64,000 nt of DNA from Kineococcus endophyticus (GTDB lineage Bacteria; Actinomycetota; Actinomycetes; Actinomycetales; Kineococcaceae), in contig NZ_JBFNQN010000003.1 of NCBI RefSeq assembly GCF_040796495.1, positions 62,001-126,000 on the forward strand, given 5' to 3'. The notes under the pieces are model-generated. The model was not told the origin of the DNA, did no database searches, and saw only the letters and a list, made by a program, of their open reading frames with translations. The position numbers were made by a program, and so were the translations under genes. Shown piece after piece: positions 8,481-16,609 of the stretch; the first letter of the stretch is position 1; each line of letters starts with the position of its first letter.

Positions 8481-10058
8481 GTGACGTCCGACGTGCCTCC
8501 CACCGAGAACACCGCTGAGAACACCGCCGAGAACACCGCCGAGAACCCCGCCGGCCCGCTGGAACTCCTCGCCGGGTTGCGCGCGGACCTGCGGGCGGCG
8601 CACTACACCGTGGACGGGGTCGGTGCCCTCGTCGGCGACGTCGCCTCGGCGGCCCTGGACCGCGAACAGCCGTTGCCCGCCCTGCGGGCGACGGCTGGTT
8701 CGCGTGAACCGGCGGCCGTCCTGCTGCGGTGCGCCACCCTCGGCCGGAGCGTGACGCGCGCCGAGCTCGACGCCGCCCTGCCCCGCACCCGGACCGCGGG
8801 GGCCGTCGCCCTCGGGCTCGTGGCCGCCGCCGGGGAGGGACCCGACGACGAGGTCCGCCCGCTCGTCGACCTCCGCCCCTACTCCGTGGCCGACGCCCTC
8901 GACGGCGACGCGAGCTGGTGGCTCGTGTCCGACCTCGGCGAGCTCGCGACCGGTGAGGCGCTGTCGGCCGACCACGTCCTCGGCGTCGGCGGTGCGTCCC
9001 TGACGCTGGCCTCGGCGACCGTGCGCACCCCCGTCGGCCGGGTCCTCGACGTCGGCACCGGCTGCGGGATCCAGGCCCTGCACGCCTCCCGGCACGCGCG
9101 GCGGGTCACGGCCACCGACACCTCCGAACGGGCCCTGGACCTCGCCGCCGTCAACGCCGCGCTCAACGAGGTCACCCTCGACCTGCGCCACGGCTCGCTC
9201 TTCGAGCCCGTCCGCGACGGCGAGCTGTTCGACCTCGTCGTGTCGAACCCGCCGTTCGTCATCACCCCGCGCACCTCGGGCGTGCCCACGTACGAGTACC
9301 GCGACGGCGGGATGGCGGGCGACTCCCTCGTCGCCCGTCTCGTCGGTGAGGTCGGCGCGGTGCTGGCTCCGGGCGGCGTCGCGCAGCTGCTCGGGAACTG
9401 GGAGCTGCACGACGGGCAGAGCTGGTCCCAGCGCCTGGAGGGCTGGCTGGAGGGCACCGGCCTGGACGCGTGGGTCGTCCAGCGCGAGGTCGCCGACCCG
9501 GCGCTGTACGCCGAGACGTGGATCCGCGACGGCGGGCAGAAGGCCGGGCCCCGCTTCGACGAGCTGTACGCCGCCTGGCTGGACGACTTCGACGCGCGCG
9601 GTGTGACCGGTGTCGGCTTCGGCGTCGTCACGCTGCGCCGCCCCGAGCGGCCGGGTGCGCCGCTGCGCCGGTTCGAGGAGAACCTCGCCGCGCTCAGCGA
9701 CCCCCTCGGCGAGGTGTTCGCCCGCGGCCTGGCCACGCACGACCGCCTGGCGGCGGTGGAGGACCTGGGTGACCTGACCGTCACCGTCGCCCCCGACGTC
9801 ACCGACGAGCGCTTCCACACCCCCGGCGACCCGGACCCGCGGATCGTCCTGCTGCGCCAGGGCGGCGGCCTGCGCCGCTTCGCGCAGGTGGACGGCGACC
9901 TCGCCGGCCTCGTCGGCGCGTGCGACGGGGAGCTGACGGTCGGGCAGATCACCGCGGGCCTCGCCGTGCTCGGCGACGAGGCCGTCGGCGACGTGCGGAC
10001 GCGGCTGTACCCCCGCGTCCGGTCGCTCGTGGAGGACGGCTTCCTCCTCCTGCCCTGA
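8481..10058 (+). CDS. Class I SAM-dependent methyltransferase with N- and C-terminal extensions
   Basis: The 525-residue protein has an N-terminal helical domain (about residues 25-170), a Rossmann methyltransferase core (LDVGTGCGIQALHASRHA, about 190-207; acidic residue in TATDTSERAL) and a C-terminal domain. The catalytic motif is N256-P-P-F259, which marks enzymes that methylate amide or exocyclic amine nitrogens in rRNA, protein or DNA bases. The substrate cannot be told from sequence. The near N-terminus carries an ENTA tandem repeat. It lies between hppA and topA; a methyltransferase in this slot is common in Actinobacteria. The GTG start at 8481 has no clear ribosome binding site. Confidence 0.8.
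   Translation: MTSDVPPTENTAENTAENTAENPAGPLELLAGLRADLRAAHYTVDGVGALVGDVASAALDREQPLPALRATAGSREPAAVLLRCATLGRSVTRAELDAALPRTRTAGAVALGLVAAAGEGPDDEVRPLVDLRPYSVADALDGDASWWLVSDLGELATGEALSADHVLGVGGASLTLASATVRTPVGRVLDVGTGCGIQALHASRHARRVTATDTSERALDLAAVNAALNEVTLDLRHGSLFEPVRDGELFDLVVSNPPFVITPRTSGVPTYEYRDGGMAGDSLVARLVGEVGAVLAPGGVAQLLGNWELHDGQSWSQRLEGWLEGTGLDAWVVQREVADPALYAETWIRDGGQKAGPRFDELYAAWLDDFDARGVTGVGFGVVTLRRPERPGAPLRRFEENLAALSDPLGEVFARGLATHDRLAAVEDLGDLTVTVAPDVTDERFHTPGDPDPRIVLLRQGGGLRRFAQVDGDLAGLVGACDGELTVGQITAGLAVLGDEAVGDVRTRLYPRVRSLVEDGFLLLP
8505..8552 (+). repeat. Four tandem 12-bp repeats inside the methyltransferase gene
   Basis: Four consecutive copies of GAGAACACCGCC (copy 1 ends in CT, copy 4 has ACC changed to CCC) encode ENTA-ENTA-ENTA-ENPA near the N-terminus. 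Near-identical copies suggest slippage; copy-number changes would stay in frame. Confidence 0.85.
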
Positions 10059-10386
10059 CCCTGCGTCACCACCGGCCGGCCGGGGGGACGGATCGTTGGC
10101 CCCTCGCTGTCGTCCACCGGTGGCGAGGGGCCAACGACCGGACCCCCGGCGCCGCGCGGTGGTGACGGTGGGTGAGGGGGATCGGGCCCGGCGGACCCGC
10201 CGGTTGCGTGCCGCGGGGCCCGCCGTGGCACATTGGCAGCGCACGACCAGAGCAGCCCCGGGTGTGCGCAGGTGCACGCCGTGTCGCCGTGACGTGCGAG
10301 AGTGCACAGCGGGAACGGGCCGGCGGGGGGACCGCAGCGGACGTTCCGCGGGGCGGACAGCGAGTCGAAGGTGAGAGGCAGGACCA
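10059..10386. other. Intergenic region upstream of topA
   Basis: This 328-bp gap holds a large stem-loop at its left end (separate entry) and presumably the topA promoter. The middle part has repeated GTGCAC/GTGCGC words (about 10261-10305). The right end supplies a GAGAGGCAGGA ribosome binding region before the topA GTG. I see no ORF with coding character and no convincing -35/-10 pair. Confidence 0.5.
10093..10137. terminator. Large stem-loop downstream of the methyltransferase gene (TCGTTG family)
   Basis: TCGTTGGCCCCTCGC (10093-10107) pairs perfectly with GCGAGGGGCCAACGA (10123-10137) over 15 bp with a 15-nt loop, about 35 nt after the stop. There is no U-tract, as is common for actinobacterial terminators. 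The outer arm resembles those at 30257-30321 and 42741-42785. Confidence 0.65.
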
Positions 10387-13248
10387 GTGGCGGGCAAGTC
10401 CCAGGCAACGAAGTCGTCCGGTGACGGACTGCGCCGGCTGGTGATCGTCGAGTCGCCCAGCAAGATCGACAAGATCTCGACGTACCTCGGCCCGGGCTAC
10501 CAGGTCGAGGCGAGCTACGGCCACATCCGCGACCTGCCCCAGCCCTCCCAGCTGCCCGACGACGTCAAGAAGGGCCCCTTCGGCAAGTTCGCGGTGGACG
10601 TCGAGCACGGCTTCGAGCCGTACTACGTCGTCGACGGCGACAAGAAGAAGAAGGTCTCCGAGCTCAAGCGCGCCCTCAAGGACGTCGACGAGCTCATCCT
10701 CGCCACCGACCGCGACCGCGAGGGCGAGGCCATCGCCTGGCACCTCGTGCAGGCGCTCGAACCGCGCGTGCCGTACCGCCGGATGGTCTTCGGCGAGATC
10801 ACCCGCGAGGCCATCCAGCAGGCCGCCCGCGAGCTGCGCGACATCGACAACCGGATGGTCGACGCGCAGGAGACGCGGCGCATCCTCGACCGCTTGTACG
10901 GGTACGAGCTGTCCCCGGTGCTGTGGCGCAAGGTCCGCGCGGGCCTGTCCGCCGGCCGCGTGCAGTCGGTGGCGACCCGGCTGTGCGTCGAGCGCGAACG
11001 CGAGCGGATGGCGTTCGTCGCCGCGGGCTACGCGGACATCACGGGCACCTTCCAACCCGAGGGCGACTCGGCGTTCAGCGCCAAGCTGTCGAGCGTCGAG
11101 GGCAAGCGCGTGGCCAGCGGCCGCGACTTCGCCGACGACGGCACCCTGAAGTCCACGAACGTCGCGCACCTCGACGTGGCCGCGGCCGAGGCGATCGTCG
11201 CCGGGCTCGCCCAGTCGCAGTTCGCCGTCCGCGGGGTCGAGGAGAAGCCGTACACCCGGCGCCCGGCCGCGCCGTTCATCACCTCCACGCTGCAGCAGGA
11301 GGCCTCGCGCAAGCTGCGCCTCAACGCACGGCAGACCATGCGCACGGCGCAGGGCCTCTACGAGCGCGGCTACATCACGTACATGCGTACGGACTCCATC
11401 CAGCTGTCCTCGCAGGCGCTCGCGGCGGCCCGGGCCCAGGCCCGGGAGCTGTACGGCCCGGAGTACGTGCCGGACTCCCCGCGCAACTACACGTCGAAGA
11501 CGAAGAACGCGCAGGAGGGCCACGAGGCCATCCGCCCGGCGGGGGAGACGTTCCGGACGCCGGCGCAGGTGTCCGGTGAGCTGCGTGGGGACGACTACCG
11601 CCTCTACGACCTCATCTGGAAGCGGACCGTCGCCTCCCAGATGCACGACGCCCGCGGGACGACCGCCACCGTCCGCCTCGGCGCGACCACGGCCGACGGC
11701 CGCGCGGTCGAGTTCTCCGCCTCCGGCACGATCATCACGTTCCGCGGGTTCCTCGCCGCCTACGAGGAGGGCCGCGACGCCACCCGCGACGACGAGGGTT
11801 CGGGCGACGAGGACCGCCGCCTGCCGCAGGTCACCGCCGGCGACCCGCTGACGGCCCGCGACCTCGCCGCCGACGGGCACGAGACCACCCCGCCGGCCCG
11901 GTACACCGAGGCCAGCCTCATCAAGACGCTGGAGGAGAAGGGGATCGGGCGCCCCTCGACGTTCCAGTCGATCATCTCGACCATCGTCGACCGCGGGTAC
12001 GTCTGGTACAAGGGCTCGGCCCTCGTCCCGAGCTGGCTCGCGTTCGCCGTGACGCGGCTGCTCGAGGAGCACTTCCCCAAGCTCGTCGACTACGACTTCA
12101 CCGCCGAGATGGAGAACGACCTCGACGCGATCTCCCGCGGCGAGGCCGAGCGCGTGGACTGGCTGACGCGCTTCTACTTCGGCGCCGACGGCCCGGCCAA
12201 CGGCGCGGTCGTCGCCGACGCGCCGCGCCCCGACGGGTCGGGGGAGGGCGCCACCGCCGAGCTCGACGGCATCAAGGGCCTGGCCGACGACCTCGGCGCG
12301 ATCGACGCCCGCGAGATCTCGACCGTCCCGATCGGCGAGGGCGTCGTCCTGCGCGTGGGCCGCTACGGCCCGTACCTCGAGGGCCCCGACCGCGAGACGG
12401 GTGAGCTGCTCAAGGCGTCGGTCCCGGAGGACGTCGCGCCCGACGAGATGACCGTCGAGAAGGCCTACGAGCTGCTGACCTCGCAGTCCGAGGGCGACAA
12501 CGTCCTGGGGCAGGACCCCGAGACGGGACGCACGATCGTCGCCCGCGTCGGGCGTTACGGTCCGTACGTCACCGAGCTCATCGAGGACGAGGACGCGCCC
12601 AAGACCGCCGTGGAGGAGCGCGCCGAGCAGGCCGCGCCGAAGAAGCGGACGGCCAAGAAGGCCGCGAAGGTCAAGCCGCGCACCGGCTCGCTGTTCAAGG
12701 ACATGTCGGTCGACACCGTCACGCTCGAGCAGGCCCTGCAGCTGCTGTCCCTGCCCCGCGTCGTCGGCGCCGACCCCGAGACCGGCGACGAGATCACCGC
12801 GCAGAACGGCCGCTACGGGCCGTACCTGAAGAAGGGCACGGACTCCCGCTCGCTGGAGTCCGAGGACCAGATCTTCTCCATCACGCTGCCCGAGGTGCTG
12901 GCGATCTACGCCCAGCCCAAGACGCGGCGCGGTCAGGTTGCCAAGCCGCCGCTGAAGGAGCTCGGGCCCGACCCCGAGTCCGGTCAGCCGATCGTCGTCA
13001 AGGACGGCCGCTTCGGCCCGTACGCGACCGACGGCACGACCAACGCCACGCTGCGCAAGGACGACGACCCCGAGACGATCACGCTGGAGCGCGCGGCCGA
13101 GCTGCTCGCCGACAAGCGCGCCAAGGGGCCGGTGAAGAAGACGGCCAAGAAGGCCGCCGCCAAGAAGACGACGGCCAAGACGACGGCCAAGAAGACGACC
13201 GCGAAGAAGACCGCGGCCAAGAAGACGGCCGCTCCCGCGCAGTCGTGA
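10387..13248 (+). CDS. topA: DNA topoisomerase I (type IA)
   Basis: The 953-residue enzyme relaxes negative supercoils. The TOPRIM domain shows LVIVESPSK and ATDRDREGEAIAWHL (Asp at 108 and 110). The active-site tyrosine is Y332 in YITYMRTDS. After the core come four C-terminal repeats with GRYGPY or GRFGPY motifs, and then a Lys/Ala/Thr-rich tail of about 40 residues made of AKKT units. Lys-rich tails are known in actinobacterial TopA and raise processivity. The GTG at 10387 follows GAGAGGCAGGA. The gene ends in a strong stem-loop. Next to tmk and holB it belongs to a conserved core block. Confidence 0.96.
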   Translation: MAGKSQATKSSGDGLRRLVIVESPSKIDKISTYLGPGYQVEASYGHIRDLPQPSQLPDDVKKGPFGKFAVDVEHGFEPYYVVDGDKKKKVSELKRALKDVDELILATDRDREGEAIAWHLVQALEPRVPYRRMVFGEITREAIQQAARELRDIDNRMVDAQETRRILDRLYGYELSPVLWRKVRAGLSAGRVQSVATRLCVERERERMAFVAAGYADITGTFQPEGDSAFSAKLSSVEGKRVASGRDFADDGTLKSTNVAHLDVAAAEAIVAGLAQSQFAVRGVEEKPYTRRPAAPFITSTLQQEASRKLRLNARQTMRTAQGLYERGYITYMRTDSIQLSSQALAAARAQARELYGPEYVPDSPRNYTSKTKNAQEGHEAIRPAGETFRTPAQVSGELRGDDYRLYDLIWKRTVASQMHDARGTTATVRLGATTADGRAVEFSASGTIITFRGFLAAYEEGRDATRDDEGSGDEDRRLPQVTAGDPLTARDLAADGHETTPPARYTEASLIKTLEEKGIGRPSTFQSIISTIVDRGYVWYKGSALVPSWLAFAVTRLLEEHFPKLVDYDFTAEMENDLDAISRGEAERVDWLTRFYFGADGPANGAVVADAPRPDGSGEGATAELDGIKGLADDLGAIDAREISTVPIGEGVVLRVGRYGPYLEGPDRETGELLKASVPEDVAPDEMTVEKAYELLTSQSEGDNVLGQDPETGRTIVARVGRYGPYVTELIEDEDAPKTAVEERAEQAAPKKRTAKKAAKVKPRTGSLFKDMSVDTVTLEQALQLLSLPRVVGADPETGDEITAQNGRYGPYLKKGTDSRSLESEDQIFSITLPEVLAIYAQPKTRRGQVAKPPLKELGPDPESGQPIVVKDGRFGPYATDGTTNATLRKDDDPETITLERAAELLADKRAKGPVKKTAKKAAAKKTTAKTTAKKTTAKKTAAKKTAAPAQS

Positions 13249-13257
13249 CCTCCGTGC

Positions 13258-13287
13258 ACAGGCCCGTCGCGCGTGCGGCGGGCCTGT
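13258..13287 (+). terminator. Terminator after topA
   Basis: ACAGGCCCGTCGC (13258-13270) pairs with GCGGCGGGCCTGT (13275-13287): a 13-bp stem with one G-U wobble and a 4-nt loop, starting 10 nt after the stop codon. No U-tract follows. Confidence 0.8.
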
Positions 13288-13300
13288 CGGAGGCGCCCCT

Positions 13301-13306
13301 TACCCT
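13301..13306 (+). promoter_or_regulatory. -10 element of a probable leaderless tmk transcript
   Basis: TACCCT ends exactly 6 nt before the GTG start at 13313, so transcription would begin at or within a base or two of the start codon. No ribosome binding site is present. Confidence 0.6.
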
Positions 13307-13312
13307 GACGTC

Positions 13313-15403
13313 GTGACCGCAGCCGCCGCTCCCGACCACGACGTGCGGGCCCTGCTGCGCGACCACCCCGACTTCCGCCGCATGTGGCTCTCGCTCATGC
13401 TGTCCAGCTTCGGGGACTGGCTGGGCATGCTCGCCAAGCTCGGGACGGCCGCGGGGCTGACGGTCGGCGACGCCACCCAGACGTCCGTCGCGGTCTCGAC
13501 GGTCTTCATCCTCCAGCTCGCCCCGGCCGCCCTCCTCGGGCCGCTCGCCGGGGCCCTGGCCGACCGGCTGGACCGCCGCCTGACGATGGTCGTGGGCGAC
13601 CTGCTGCGGTTCGCCCTGTTCATCTCCATCCCCATCGCCGGCAGCCTCACCTGGCTGTTCGTGGCGACCCTGCTCATCGAGCTCGTCACGCTCTTCTGGG
13701 GACCGGCCAAGGACGCGACCGTCCCCAACCTCGTCCCGGCCCGCAAGCTCGAGGTCGCCAACCAGATCAGCCTCGTCGCGACGTACGGCTCGGCCCCCGT
13801 GGCCGGGCTCGCCTTCATCCTGCTGACGCTGCTCACCGGGGTGCTCGACAACCTCCTGCCGTTCCTGCGCGGCGGGCAGTCCGACCTCGCGATGTACGTC
13901 AACGCGGTGACGTTCCTCGTCGCCGCCGCCGTCATCTGGCGCCTGGACATCCCCCCGCGCGAGGTCCGCCCGCGCGAGGGTGGGCTCGCCCCGACGCTGG
14001 GCCGCGACATCGTCGAGGGCTGGCGCTTCGTCGGCGGCTCGCCGCTGCTGCGCGGGCTCGTCTTCGGCATGCTCGTCGCGTTCGCCGCGGGCGGGGTCGT
14101 CCTGGGCCTCGGCCGCGCGTTCGTGACGAGCCTGGGCGCGGGCGACCCGGGGTACGGCGTCGTCGTCATGGCCGTCTTCGCCGGGGTCGCGCTCGGGGTC
14201 TGGCAGGGCCCGCGCTGGCTGTCCGGGCTCAGCCGCCGCCGCACCTTCGGGCTGGCGCTGTCCCTGGCGGGGGTCTCCCTCGTCCTCGTCGCGGTCGTCG
14301 GGAACATCGTCGTCGCCAGCCTGTTCGTCGTGGCCCTGGGTCTGTGCACGGGTCTGGCCTACGTCTCGGCGTACACGCTGCTGGGCCTGGAGGTCGACGA
14401 CGACGTCCGCGGCCGGACCTTCGCCTTCGTCGGCTCCAGCACCCGCGTCGTCATCATCGCCGTCATGCTCGTGGCGCCGTGGGTCGCCAACGCCCTGGGC
14501 GAGCGGACGATCGCCCCGAGCGAGCACTGGTCGGTGACGTACGCGGGGTCGGCGCTGGCCATGGTCGTGGCCGGGGTCATCACGGGGGTCGCCGGGGTCG
14601 TGTCCTTCCGGCAGATGGACGACCGGCGCGGCACGAGCCTGCGCTCCGACCTCGTCCGCGCCTTCACCCGCCGGGGGGAGGCGGCGGAGGACCCTGCTCC
14701 CGTGCGTCCTCCGGCCAGCGGCTTCTTCCTGGCCTTCGAGGGCGGCGACGGGTCCGGCAAGACGACCCAGGCGACGCTCCTGGCGGACTGGCTCACGCAG
14801 CGGGGCCACGAGGTCGTCGTCACCCGCGAACCCGGCGGGACGGCCACCGGACGGGAGCTGCGCGAGGTCCTGCTGTCCCACCGCGGGGACGCCTCGCCGC
14901 TGAGCCCGCGGGCCGAGGCGCTGCTGTTCGCCGCCGACCGCGCCCAGCACGTGGCTGAGGTCGTCCAGCCCGGCCTGCGCCGCGGCGCCGTCGTCCTCAC
15001 CGACCGCTACGTCGACTCCTCCCTGGCCTACCAGGGCGCCGGCCGTGACCTGCCCGCGTCGGAGGTGGAGACGCTGTCGACGTGGGCGACGCAGGGGCTG
15101 CTGCCCGACCTCACCGTCGTCCTCGACGTCGACCCGGTGACGGCGGCGCAGCGCCGCGCCGGACGCGCGGCCGAGGACCGGATGGAGGCCGAGTCGCGCG
15201 CCTTCCACGCCCGCGTGCGCGAGCAGTTCCTCCTGCTCGCCGGGCGCGATCCGCGCCGCTACCTCGTCCTGGACGCCACGACGAGCCCGGAGACGGTGCA
15301 CGCCAAGCTGCGCGAGCACCTCGAACCGCTGCTGCCCGCCGCCACCGGGGTGCCCGGGACGGCTCCCGAGCCCGTGACGGTCCCCGGCCCGGTCCGCTCG
15401 TGA
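13313..15403 (+). CDS. tmk: MFS-type membrane protein fused to thymidylate kinase
   Basis: The 696-residue protein combines two domains. Residues 1 to about 450 form an MFS-like membrane region with roughly 10-12 hydrophobic helices. Residues about 470-690 are a thymidylate kinase (dTMP to dTDP): P-loop GGDGSGKT (477-484), TREPGGTATG, and DRYVDSSLAYQGAGRDL. The linker is Pro-rich. To my recollection the same fusion occurs at this position in Streptomyces. What the membrane domain transports is unknown; it may tether the kinase. The GTG start lies 6 nt after a -10-like TACCCT. The stop overlaps the holB start. Confidence 0.9.
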   Translation: MTAAAAPDHDVRALLRDHPDFRRMWLSLMLSSFGDWLGMLAKLGTAAGLTVGDATQTSVAVSTVFILQLAPAALLGPLAGALADRLDRRLTMVVGDLLRFALFISIPIAGSLTWLFVATLLIELVTLFWGPAKDATVPNLVPARKLEVANQISLVATYGSAPVAGLAFILLTLLTGVLDNLLPFLRGGQSDLAMYVNAVTFLVAAAVIWRLDIPPREVRPREGGLAPTLGRDIVEGWRFVGGSPLLRGLVFGMLVAFAAGGVVLGLGRAFVTSLGAGDPGYGVVVMAVFAGVALGVWQGPRWLSGLSRRRTFGLALSLAGVSLVLVAVVGNIVVASLFVVALGLCTGLAYVSAYTLLGLEVDDDVRGRTFAFVGSSTRVVIIAVMLVAPWVANALGERTIAPSEHWSVTYAGSALAMVVAGVITGVAGVVSFRQMDDRRGTSLRSDLVRAFTRRGEAAEDPAPVRPPASGFFLAFEGGDGSGKTTQATLLADWLTQRGHEVVVTREPGGTATGRELREVLLSHRGDASPLSPRAEALLFAADRAQHVAEVVQPGLRRGAVVLTDRYVDSSLAYQGAGRDLPASEVETLSTWATQGLLPDLTVVLDVDPVTAAQRRAGRAAEDRMEAESRAFHARVREQFLLLAGRDPRRYLVLDATTSPETVHAKLREHLEPLLPAATGVPGTAPEPVTVPGPVRS

Positions 15404-16566
15404 GCGTCTGGGACGACGTCGTCGGCCAGGAACCGGCCGTGCGGGTGCTCACCCGTGCCGCGACGGCCGCCCGCCGCGGCACGACGGGCATGACCCACGC
15501 CTGGCTGCTCACCGGGCCGCCCGGGTCGGGCCGGTCCACGGCCGCGCGCGCCTTCGCCGCCGCCCTGGCCTGCGAGGACCCGACCGCGATCGGCTGCGGC
15601 CGCTGCAGCGGCTGCCGGACGGCGCTCGCCGGGTCGCACGCGGACGTCACGCTCTTCACGACCGAGCACACCTGGATCCGCCGGGTCGACGTCGAACCGC
15701 TCATCGCCACGGCCCAGCGCCGGCCCTCGGTCGGACGCTGGCGCGTCATCGTCGTCGAGGACGCCGACCGCCTCAACGAGACGTCCGGCAACGTGCTGCT
15801 GAAGACCATCGAGGAGCCGCCGCCGCAGACGGTGTGGCTGCTCTGCGCGCCCGCGGTCGACGACGTCCTGCCGACGATCCGCTCCCGCGCGCGGCACGTG
15901 CCGCTGCGCATCCCGCCCGCCGAGGCCGTCGCCGAGCTGCTCGTGCGGCGCGACGGCGTCGACCCCGTCATGGCGGCCTTCGCCGCGCGGGCCGCGCAGT
16001 CCCACGTCGGGCTGGCCCGCCGCCTCGCGCGCGACGAGGGCGCCCGCATCCGCCGTCGCGAGGTGCTGCGGCTGCCCCAGCGCGTGCGTGGGGTGGGCGA
16101 TGCGGTCATCGCCGCGGGCGAGCTCGTCGACATCGCTGCCGAGGAGGCCGGGGCCTCGACGGTCGAGCGGGACGCCCGCGAGAAGGCCGAGCTGCTGCGG
16201 GCGCTCGGGGCCGACGGCTCGGCGACGGTCCCGCCGGCCGTGCGGGCGCAGGTGCGCCAGCTCGAGGAGGACCAGAAGCGCCGCGCCCGCCGCCACCAGA
16301 CCGACGTCCTGGACCGCGCCCTCGTCGACCTGCTCGCGCTGCTGCGCGACGTCCTCGTCGTCCAGCTCGGCGCGCCCGTGGAGCTCGTGAACTCCGACAT
16401 GACCACCGAGGTGCGCACGATGGCCGGGGCCGGCACGCCGGAGGAGACGCTGGCGCGTGCCGAGGCCGTCCAGCTGGCGCGGGAACGGCTGGCGCAGAAC
16501 GTCGCGCCCCTGCTGGCCATCGAGGCGCTGGCCCTCAGCCTGCGGCCCGCGCGCCGGGACGACTGA
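15400..16566 (+). CDS. holB: DNA polymerase III subunit delta'
   Basis: The 388-residue AAA+ clamp-loader subunit begins SVWDDVVGQEPAVRVL and carries P-loop GPPGSGRST, a zinc-finger-type Cys cluster (IGCGRCSGC), VVEDADRLNETSGNVLLKTIEEPP (Walker B and motif SRC region) and TIRSRARHV. It helps load the beta sliding clamp on DNA. The GTG at 15400 overlaps the tmk stop, and tmk-holB is a widespread pair. A long C-terminal helical region (after about residue 240) is typical of actinobacterial proteins. Confidence 0.92.
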   Translation: MSVWDDVVGQEPAVRVLTRAATAARRGTTGMTHAWLLTGPPGSGRSTAARAFAAALACEDPTAIGCGRCSGCRTALAGSHADVTLFTTEHTWIRRVDVEPLIATAQRRPSVGRWRVIVVEDADRLNETSGNVLLKTIEEPPPQTVWLLCAPAVDDVLPTIRSRARHVPLRIPPAEAVAELLVRRDGVDPVMAAFAARAAQSHVGLARRLARDEGARIRRREVLRLPQRVRGVGDAVIAAGELVDIAAEEAGASTVERDAREKAELLRALGADGSATVPPAVRAQVRQLEEDQKRRARRHQTDVLDRALVDLLALLRDVLVVQLGAPVELVNSDMTTEVRTMAGAGTPEETLARAEAVQLARERLAQNVAPLLAIEALALSLRPARRDD

Positions 16567-16593
16567 GGACCGCGGCCCCGTCGTGACGTCCCG

Positions 16594-16599
16594 TAGCGT
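16594..16599 (+). promoter_or_regulatory. -10 element upstream of the TAP-type hydrolase gene
   Basis: TAGCGT fits TANNNT and ends 10 nt before the ATG at 16610, implying a leader of only a few nucleotides. No ribosome binding site is visible. Confidence 0.45.
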
Positions 16600-16609
16600 G
16601 GGGTGCACC

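Noticed and set aside
6144-10472. A 1442-codon open frame antisense to hppA and the methyltransferase gene
   Set aside because: The composition is Gly/Arg/Asp-rich with no domain, and it mirrors the codon bias of the real genes on the plus strand. Long antisense ORFs are expected at this GC content.
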